From NCBI GenBank assembly GCA_002453475.1, contig DKGY01000015.1:28324-57498 (forward strand): a DNA stretch of 29,175 nucleotides, in the 5' to 3' direction. The DNA is from Clostridium sp. UBA6758. Lineage in GTDB: Bacteria; Bacillota; Clostridia; Clostridiales; Clostridiaceae. Each line of letters opens with the position of its first letter. The stretch's first letter is position 1. Below the pieces are notes generated by a model. That model saw only the letters and a list, made by a program, of their open reading frames with translations, had not been told where the DNA came from and ran no database searches. The translations under genes were made by a program, and so were the position numbers. Shown here one piece after another: positions 23,003-29,175 of this stretch.

Positions 23003-25081
23003 GTGATTTCAAATAAGTATATAAATATTTTTATAGCAATCATCATGACATTAAGCATAGCTTTAGCTGGAGTAATGGCAACGGTAGATATGTCTAAAGT
23101 TAAAGTAAATGATACAAGTGAAATAACTCAACCAGAATATATAACAAATCTTTTTAACAAAGATGATATTATGGAAATTAATATAGATATTGATGAGGAA
23201 CAATGGAATGAACTAGCAGATAATGCTATGAACGAAGAATATTATAGTGCAAATATAACCATTAACGGAGAAACTTACTATAATGTTGGACTTCGAGCTA
23301 AGGGAAATACAACATTATCACAAATTGCTAATGATGATACTACAGATAGATATAGTTTTAAAGTTAAATTTGATGAATATATTGATGGACAAACTCTTAA
23401 GGGACTTGAGAAATTAGCATTGAATAATATGATGCAGGATACAACTTATATGAAAGAATATCTTTCCTATGATTTATTAAACAAAATGGGGATTTCCACT
23501 CCGGAATTTCAGTATGCTAGCATAACCTTAAATGGAGAACCTTGGGGTTTATACTTAGCTCTTGAAGTTATGGAAGAGAGTTATATTGAAAGATACTATG
23601 GAACAATAAATGGAAATTTATATAAACCTGAAACTACTAATATGGCAGGAGGAATGGGTGAAGCTAAGGGTAGCATGGAAATTAACAATGATGCTATAAC
23701 AAAGGCTACAACGAATACATCTAATGAAAATCCTGATTTAACTAATGAAGAAAATTTAATGACCCTACCATCAAATCCAGAAATGAATAGTTCACCAGAA
23801 CAAGGTAGACAAGGAAATATGGAAAATAAAAATATGCCTATGGGACAAGGCAAAGGAATGAATGGACCCATGGGGAAAAATGCCGGTGGAGCAGATCTGG
23901 TATATTCTGGAGATGAGCAATCTAATTATTCTACTATATTTGAAAATGCCATTTTTGATTATACAAATGAAGAAGATTATGATAAAATCATAGCCATGAT
24001 AAAAAGTCTTAATGAAGATACTGATAATATAGAAAAATATTTAGATGTAGATGAAGTATTGAGATATTTTGCAGTAAATACTTTCATTGTAAATTTAGAT
24101 AGTTATGCATCCAATATGAAGCATAATTATTATCTATATGAACAAGATGGAGTATGTTCAATACTTCCTTGGGATTACAATTTAGCCTTTGGAGCATTTC
24201 AAGGAGGAAGTGCTAGTAGTGTTATAAATTTTCCCATTGATAATCCTGTAGGAGACAGTTTAGAAAGTAGTCCACTAATAGGAAAACTTCTAGAAGTAGA
24301 AGAGTATAAAGAAAAATATCATGGGTACCTTAATGAAATAGTTCAGGATTATATAAATAGCGGAGTATTTACTGAAACAATTAATAAGATAGATGATTTA
24401 ATTGGTGAATATGTAAAAAGTGATGCTACAGCCTTTTATACCTACGATGAATATGTAGCTTCTATTCCTGAATTAATTACCTATGGAGTAGATAGAGCAA
24501 AGAGTATATCTGCTCAACTTTCTGGAACACAGTCCTCTATATCTACGGGCAATATATCTACTAATTTAAATTTATCTGCCCTTGGAAGTCAAGGTGGTGG
24601 AGGTAAGAGAGAGGGAAATGATATTCCTCAAGATATACAACAGGAGAATAATACACAAAATGGGATGGGTACTGGAGAAGGACCTAACAATATGCAGAAT
24701 AATCCTCAAGGATTTCAAGGTGCTATGCCACAAGACTTTAATTTTGAAAATATGCAAAAGGCTATGGAGATAATTGAAAGTTCTACAAGTGATTCATTAA
24801 CAGAAGAGGAAATAGAACAACTTGAAGAATTAGGCATTGATGAAGCTATGATAGATAAATTGATGAATAGTCCTCAAAAAGGAAATCATAAGAATAATGT
24901 TATGCCTGGAAATAATCAAGGTAATATTAATGGAGAAAATCAAAAAAATGATTTGAGTGGAAGTACATCCAATAATACCAATATTAAATCTAATTTAATA
25001 GTTTATGGCATATGTCTTGTAGGAATAATTGCAGCAATAATAGTAGTATTAAGGTTTAAAAGAAAAAAATACCATGTATAA
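23003..25081 (+). CDS. CotH kinase family protein, membrane-anchored at both ends
   Basis: 692 residues if the GTG at 23003 is used, with AGGTGG eight bases upstream; GTG codons at 22991 and 22994 are alternatives inside that site. A hydrophobic helix at about 5-26 is a signal anchor and another at about 666-687 (IVYGICLVGIIAAIIVVLRF) is followed by RKKYHV, so most of the protein would face outward. The CotH core lies at about 50-500: NVGLRAKGNTT, EPWGLYLALEVMEESYIERY, and the catalytic segment with HNYYLYEQDG then ILPWDYNLAFG (387-397). CotH enzymes phosphorylate or cross-modify surface proteins. The core is split by a Met/Gly/Asn/Gln-rich insert at about 209-300, and a similar disordered stretch (about 520-660) precedes the C-terminal helix. 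Confidence 0.92.
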   Translation: MISNKYINIFIAIIMTLSIALAGVMATVDMSKVKVNDTSEITQPEYITNLFNKDDIMEINIDIDEEQWNELADNAMNEEYYSANITINGETYYNVGLRAKGNTTLSQIANDDTTDRYSFKVKFDEYIDGQTLKGLEKLALNNMMQDTTYMKEYLSYDLLNKMGISTPEFQYASITLNGEPWGLYLALEVMEESYIERYYGTINGNLYKPETTNMAGGMGEAKGSMEINNDAITKATTNTSNENPDLTNEENLMTLPSNPEMNSSPEQGRQGNMENKNMPMGQGKGMNGPMGKNAGGADLVYSGDEQSNYSTIFENAIFDYTNEEDYDKIIAMIKSLNEDTDNIEKYLDVDEVLRYFAVNTFIVNLDSYASNMKHNYYLYEQDGVCSILPWDYNLAFGAFQGGSASSVINFPIDNPVGDSLESSPLIGKLLEVEEYKEKYHGYLNEIVQDYINSGVFTETINKIDDLIGEYVKSDATAFYTYDEYVASIPELITYGVDRAKSISAQLSGTQSSISTGNISTNLNLSALGSQGGGGKREGNDIPQDIQQENNTQNGMGTGEGPNNMQNNPQGFQGAMPQDFNFENMQKAMEIIESSTSDSLTEEEIEQLEELGIDEAMIDKLMNSPQKGNHKNNVMPGNNQGNINGENQKNDLSGSTSNNTNIKSNLIVYGICLVGIIAAIIVVLRFKRKKYHV

Positions 25082-25085
25082 AATA

Positions 25086-25126
25086 TTAAAAGCTATCTCA
25101 GAGTATTTATCTAAGATAGCTTTTAA
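25086..25126. terminator. Bidirectional terminator between the CotH gene and the histidine kinase gene
   Basis: TTAAAAGCTATCTCAGA pairs with TCTAAGATAGCTTTTAA at 16 of 17 positions around a 7-base loop. A-rich on one side and T-rich on the other, it serves the two convergent operons. Confidence 0.8.
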
Positions 25127-25168
25127 ATTTATATAATTTATATTATAGTGCTTTGTTATGTTTGATTA

Positions 25169-26386
25169 TTAATTCTTTGATTCTAAAATAGGAAGTTCAA
25201 CAATAAAGGAGGTATATTTACCTAAATTACTTCTAGCATAAATATTTCCTTTATGCTTGGTTACTATGGCATTTGCAATGGCTAAGCCTAAGCCATAACC
25301 ACCGGTTTTACGCTGTCTAGATTCATCAGAACGATAAAATCTTTCAAAAATTTTTTCTAGGTCTTTGTCAGGAATTCCTTCTCCAGTATTAGTAATAATA
25401 ATTTCTATCTTAGATTTTAATTTACTTGAAGAGATGGTAATAGTTCCATTTTGGAAAGTATGTTTAATAGCATTATCTATTAAAATGTTAAAAAGCTTTT
25501 TAATTTCTTCTAAATCCCCATTTATAAAAAAGTTATCTTTTAAATTGTTTTTTAATTCTATTTTATTTTCAAAGAAAACTGCTTCAAAGGACATAAGTAA
25601 ATTTTCTAGTATTTTATTTATGTTTATAGGTTGGAGGCTAAGTACTTTTTTATCTTCATCAAGCTTAGCTAAGGAAAGCATATCATCAATAAGATGAGAC
25701 ATTCTATCAGTTTGTAGATTTATATAATTCATCCATTTGCTTTGACTTTCAACAGTTTTAACTTTATTAGATGAAACTAAAGCTAAATTAGTTTTAATAA
25801 TAGCAATAGGTGTTCTAAGCTCATGGGAGGCATCTGCAATAAACTGTTTTTGTTTTTCAAATACATCTTTAATTGGTGATATGGTTTTATAAGCTAGGTA
25901 ATAGCTTATGGTAAATAATATAATCAAACTGATAAAACCAGTTAAGAAAAAAGTCTTTAAAAGATTTTTTAATAGATTTTGCTGAGGTGACTTATTTATT
26001 AAAGCAATTTTATTAATTTTACGATCTAAGCTTTTTAAGTATGCAAAATCAGTATCTTCAACTTTTATAACTCCTGAAGAATCTTCCATGGTTAGAATAT
26101 TAGCTGCTGATTCAACAAGAATATCCTTATCAACATTATATGGAGTAATAATATTTATCACGTTTAAATTATGGTCGAGATTTATTAGTATACCATTATT
26201 AAGGGGACCACCTTTAATGGGTGCACCATTGTTAGGTTCATGGATTAGTGCATTAAGAGAAAAGTTAATTTGTCTTTCTCCACTATTCCAAGTTATAAAG
26301 TATATGACTCCAAATATACAAAGAAATACAAAGGTTAAAAGAGACATATTTATCATAATAAATTTAAATTTTAATTTTTTAAACAT
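25169..26386 (-). CDS. Sensor histidine kinase of the CotH-linked two-component system
   Basis: 405 residues from the ATG at 26384-26386, which follows TTGGAGGAGTAG with one base after the regulator stop codon, so translation is coupled; an upstream in-frame ATG within the regulator gene is rejected. Membrane helices at about 11-32 and 144-166 enclose an extracytoplasmic sensor of about 110 residues. The H-box FIADASHELRTPIA (182-195) has the phospho-accepting His188. The N-box NILIDNAIKHT and the G-boxes NTGEGIP and TGGYGLGLAIA complete the HATPase. It resembles Firmicute OmpR-partner kinases. The signal is unknown. It faces the CotH operon across a shared terminator. Confidence 0.95.
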   Translation of the reverse strand: MFKKLKFKFIMINMSLLTFVFLCIFGVIYFITWNSGERQINFSLNALIHEPNNGAPIKGGPLNNGILINLDHNLNVINIITPYNVDKDILVESAANILTMEDSSGVIKVEDTDFAYLKSLDRKINKIALINKSPQQNLLKNLLKTFFLTGFISLIILFTISYYLAYKTISPIKDVFEKQKQFIADASHELRTPIAIIKTNLALVSSNKVKTVESQSKWMNYINLQTDRMSHLIDDMLSLAKLDEDKKVLSLQPININKILENLLMSFEAVFFENKIELKNNLKDNFFINGDLEEIKKLFNILIDNAIKHTFQNGTITISSSKLKSKIEIIITNTGEGIPDKDLEKIFERFYRSDESRQRKTGGYGLGLAIANAIVTKHKGNIYARSNLGKYTSFIVELPILESKN

Positions 26387-26387
26387 A

Positions 26388-27059
26388 CTACTCCTCCAAT
26401 TTATAGCCAATACCACGAAGGGTGGATATTTTGGATTTGGAGCCTATATAGGATAATTTTTTTCTTAAAAATGATATATAGACCTCTATATTATTATATT
26501 CAGCATCTGAGTCATAGCCCCAAACCTTGGTAATTAAATCATCTTTAGTAACTATTAAAATAGGTCTTTCCATAAAGTATTTTAGAATTTCAAATTCCTT
26601 TGAGGTAAGTCGTACAGAATCACTATTTCCTTCAAGTTCGTAGGTAGAAAGATTAAGGGAAAAGTCACTAAAGTGAAGAGCATTATCATTTATAACTTCA
26701 GCCTTTCTTCTGCTAAGAGCTCTTAATCTAGCAAGAAGTTCTTCATGAGAGAAAGGTTTCACTAAATAGTCATCCGCTCCATAATCTAATCCTTTAACTT
26801 TATCTTGAATTTCTCCTTTGGCAGTCAAAAGAAGAATAGGAGTAGATATATTATTAGCCCTTAACTCCTTTAAAATATCTAATCCATTAACTTTTGGTAG
26901 CATTATATCTAATATAATCAAATCATATATACCTGTAAGTCCATAATCAAGACCTGCTTCACCATCATAAACACTATCCACTATATATTTATTTTTAGTA
27001 AGTATTTCTTTTAAAGCTTCAGCAAGGTGTATTTCATCTTCAACTAATAATAATTTCAT
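26388..27059 (-). CDS. OmpR/PhoB family response regulator
   Basis: 223 residues with AGAGGTGATGAG before the ATG. The receiver domain (1-115) has Glu7 and Asp8, phospho-acceptor Asp51 (LIILDIMLPKVNGL), Thr79 and Lys101 (YLVKPF). The winged helix covers about 125-223 (RLTSKEFEILKYFMERP, VWGYDSDAEYNNIEVYISFLRKKL, ISTLRGIGYKLEE). Members bind tandem direct repeats as head-to-tail dimers. The 17-bp TTTAA(G/T)ATAAATTTAAG element before this gene and before the VTC-CotH operon fits this mode, so I infer autoregulation and control of that operon. Confidence 0.96.
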   Translation of the reverse strand: MKLLLVEDEIHLAEALKEILTKNKYIVDSVYDGEAGLDYGLTGIYDLIILDIMLPKVNGLDILKELRANNISTPILLLTAKGEIQDKVKGLDYGADDYLVKPFSHEELLARLRALSRRKAEVINDNALHFSDFSLNLSTYELEGNSDSVRLTSKEFEILKYFMERPILIVTKDDLITKVWGYDSDAEYNNIEVYISFLRKKLSYIGSKSKISTLRGIGYKLEE

Positions 27060-27114
27060 AACTCATCACCTCTTAAATTACAAATTTTTAGATAATATAA
27101 CCTTATTTTATTTA

Positions 27115-27147
27115 ATTCTATCATATAAATCTTAAATTTATATTAAA
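27115..27147 (-). promoter_or_regulatory. Promoter of the two-component operon with TTTAAG boxes
   Basis: On the minus strand TTTAAT-ATAAA-TTTAAG (27147 to 27131), then ten bases, then TAGAAT (27120 to 27115) as the -10 element. It matches the element before the VTC operon at 16 of 17 box positions and has the same spacing to the -10. The start codon of the regulator is 56 bp downstream. Confidence 0.6.
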
Positions 27148-27285
27148 ATTATTACTTACTTTTAGAATTTAGTAAAAATTCCATATTATATGGTAAAGAT
27201 AATAATTTTTTGTTTCGAATATATTTATGTATGGAGTGTATATACAGTTGTAAATTTTATTTATATAAAGTAAGGTGGGGAAGTT

Positions 27286-29175
27286 ATGAAGCTCATGAAA
27301 AAAGCAAAGAAAGAACTGAAAAATAAGAAAGTTAAAAGCAACAAAAATGGAAAATCAAAAAAATTTAGAGGAATAGGCATGCAACTTATGGTAAGCTTTA
27401 CCTTGGTTATAGTATTAGTTGCAGCATTTCTATCAGCTTTTTCTCTGTTTATGAATAAGAAGGTTATCACTGAGAAATCTAAGGAGTTACTAAAAAATGT
27501 AGCTATATCTATGTCAGGAGAAGTGAACCAATTGACAGATAGTTATGGCTCTATAGCAAATCAAATAGCCATAAATGAATTTTTAGTAGATGATACTATA
27601 AAAACAAAAGAAAAGCTAACGAAGTTAAAATTTATATCAGAAAAATTAGAGTTAAAAGAAGTTGCTATGGTAGATACTGAAGGAAATTGTATAGATACTG
27701 CAGGAGAAAGTACTAATATTAAGGATAAGGAGTATTTTTCACATGCATTAAGTGGACTTACATTTATCAGTGAACCATATTTGGGTACCACTGATGGTAT
27801 GCTAGAAATAGCTATAAGTACACCTATAAAAGAAAATGGTGATATAAAAGGTGTTTTAATAACATATATTGATGCTAGTAAATTATCAGCAATAATATCG
27901 CATGTATCTATAGGTAAAAGTGGAAATGCTTTCTTAATAAATAAAGAAGGAAATATCATAGCTCATAATGACTCTTCACTTATCGGAACTAAATTGCTAG
28001 ATACAGTAAAAGATAGTAAAGGTTCCGAAAATATGAAACATATTTTAGAAAAAATGACATCTACAGAAAGTGGAGCGGGTGATTATGCTTTAGGTAATAA
28101 TGAAAAATATCTTGGATTTGCTCCTATAGAATCAACAGGTTGGTCTGTAGGTGTAGAAGTCAGTGGAAAGGATCTATTAGCAGAAATACCTGAATTTCAG
28201 AAAAAAATAGTAGCTGTATGCGTTATATTTATAGTGCTAGGTATATTATTTGGATATGTAGTAGCTAAATCTATGACTAAAAGATTAGGAAGTATAGGTA
28301 ATATTGTAGAAAACATGGCTAAGGGGGATTTCTCTAAAAATAATATAGTTAAGATGAGAAATGATGAAATTAAAGAGATATATATGGCTGTAGAAAAAAG
28401 CAAGGAAATAATAGGTGGAATGATTCTAAATGTTAAAGATAGTTCCATGGTTATTGAAAATGAGGCTTCATCTTTAGCTGCTTTAGCAGAAGAATTTGTG
28501 GCAGGAGCTCAAAGTATAAGTGAAAGTGTAGAGGAAACTGCTACAAGTACGCAAAAGCAAACGGAAGAATTGGAAAATGTAAATAAAGAACTTGAGGAGT
28601 TTGATAAAAAACTTTCTACTAATATAAATGAGATATACAACATTAGTAGTATGGCAGAAAATGTTAATCATAAGGCTGATATGAGTAATGATGATATGGA
28701 AAAGTTAGCTATGGCTATGAATGAATTAAGTAATTCCTTTAAAGAATTTAATAGTTCTATAGAAAATATGAAATCTAGTATGGAAACAGTAACAGAAATT
28801 ACAGAAATAATTAATAGTATATCTGAACAGACAAATCTTTTAGCTTTAAATGCGGCAATAGAAGCTGCAAGAGCTGGAGAAGCTGGAAGAGGTTTCTCAG
28901 TTGTAGCAGATGAGATTAGAAAGCTAGCAGAGCAGAGCAAGAAATCTACTCAAAATATTTACAATGTTATAAATTCTGCTATTAAAGAAAGTGAGTCTAT
29001 AGAAATTAAGAGCAATAATATAAATGGAGAACTAAATAAAGGATTAATTACTGTGGACAATGCTATAGAGTCATTTAGAAACATTGCAGCTTTAGTTCTA
29101 GATATGGTACCTAAGATAGAAGAGGTAGCAGTAAGTTCTAAAGAAATTATAGAAGAAAAGAATTCTATTACTGAA
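27286..29175 (+). CDS. Methyl-accepting chemotaxis protein with dCache sensor, C-terminus outside the window
   Basis: 630 codons are visible from the ATG at 27286, which has AAGGTGGGG upstream; the frame stays open to the edge. A very basic start (residues 1-30, mostly Lys) precedes membrane helix 1 at about 34-55. A dCache-type extracellular sensor follows (about 56-300; [56 protein letters not shown]). Helix 2 is at about 308-327, then a HAMP domain. The signalling hairpin is at about 512-555 with [20 protein letters not shown] and [18 protein letters not shown]. It relays an extracellular small-molecule signal to CheA/CheW. It is divergent from the two-component operon and has no obvious link to it. 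Confidence 0.95.
   Translation, partial: MKLMKKAKKELKNKKVKSNKNGKSKKFRGIGMQLMVSFTLVIVLVAAFLSAFSLFMNKKVITEKSKELLKNVAISMSGEVNQLTDSYGSIANQIAINEFLVDDTIKTKEKLTKLKFISEKLELKEVAMVDTEGNCIDTAGESTNIKDKEYFSHALSGLTFISEPYLGTTDGMLEIAISTPIKENGDIKGVLITYIDASKLSAIISHVSIGKSGNAFLINKEGNIIAHNDSSLIGTKLLDTVKDSKGSENMKHILEKMTSTESGAGDYALGNNEKYLGFAPIESTGWSVGVEVSGKDLLAEIPEFQKKIVAVCVIFIVLGILFGYVVAKSMTKRLGSIGNIVENMAKGDFSKNNIVKMRNDEIKEIYMAVEKSKEIIGGMILNVKDSSMVIENEASSLAALAEEFVAGAQSISESVEETATSTQKQTEELENVNKELEEFDKKLSTNINEIYNISSMAENVNHKADMSNDDMEKLAMAMNELSNSFKEFNSSIENMKSSMETVTEITEIINSISEQTNLLALNAAIEAARAGEAGRGFSVVADEIRKLAEQSKKSTQNIYNVINSAIKESESIEIKSNNINGELNKGLITVDNAIESFRNIAALVLDMVPKIEEVAVSSKEIIEEKNSITE

Noticed and set aside
23596..23871. 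Minus-strand open frame of 91 codons
   Set aside because: Antisense to the low-complexity insert of the CotH gene; Pro/Leu-rich composition and no ribosome binding site.
26088..26456. Plus-strand open frame of 122 codons
   Set aside because: Covers the junction of the histidine kinase and response regulator genes, which are both clearly real on the other strand.
27194..27222. Sigma-28 (flagellar type) promoter before the chemotaxis receptor gene
   Set aside because: TAAAGATA is followed by only a five-of-eight match to the -10 consensus at a 12-base spacer, too weak in AT-rich DNA.
27561..28940. Several minus-strand open frames of 62-132 codons
   Set aside because: They are shadows of the chemotaxis receptor; they have no start signals and their Ser/Ile/Phe-rich products reflect its codon use.

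Overview
The window is AT-rich DNA from a low-GC Gram-positive anaerobe, most likely a Clostridium sensu stricto species. This rests on codon use, strong AGGAGG-type ribosome binding sites before almost every gene, a clostridial ColG-type collagenase, a clostridial-type ferredoxin, BrnQ, and a dCache chemoreceptor. I cannot name the species. No tRNA, rRNA, CRISPR array or intact mobile element is visible.

Layout. Bases 1-5500 are an accessory block read on the minus strand. It holds a GNAT acetyltransferase cut by the window edge, an unknown small protein, a second GNAT protein, an AraC regulator with a GyrI-like effector domain, the relic of an aminoglycoside/choline-kinase-like phosphotransferase, a MerR regulator with a GyrI-like domain and a textbook 19-bp-spacer MerR promoter, and a membrane DUF218 (SanA/YdcF) protein. 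Related hairpins recur between these genes. Bases 5743-8015 (plus) hold a KAS III-like enzyme with a small STAS-like partner, then a YgiD-type extradiol dioxygenase. Bases 8109-9134 (minus) are a HAAS membrane protein plus PadR pair under a strong promoter overlapped by a long inverted repeat. Bases 9343-12759 (minus) encode the secreted collagenase, followed by a LUD-domain protein.

Bases 13693-14600 contain a long gene-poor stretch with a promoter, an 18-bp stem-loop and an intrinsic terminator (a candidate structured RNA), then a 54-residue zinc-ribbon protein. Bases 14601-19252 are metabolic and housekeeping genes: an MBL-fold hydrolase, a MazG-like pyrophosphohydrolase with a nitroreductase, a small membrane protein, BrnQ and dCMP deaminase. 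Next come a membrane-anchored Mrr-type nuclease, a ferredoxin, a small helical protein and an intergenic segment with IS200/IS605-like hairpin remains.

The most coherent system lies at 21500-27150: a polyphosphate-polymerase-like VTC protein, a DUF4956 membrane protein and a double-anchored CotH kinase-like protein in one operon, facing a convergent OmpR-type response regulator and histidine kinase. The promoters of both operons carry a nearly identical tandem TTTAAG box (16 of 17 bases), each exactly 10 bp upstream of the -10 element. This suggests that the regulator drives both its own operon and the CotH/VTC operon. A methyl-accepting chemotaxis protein runs off the right edge.
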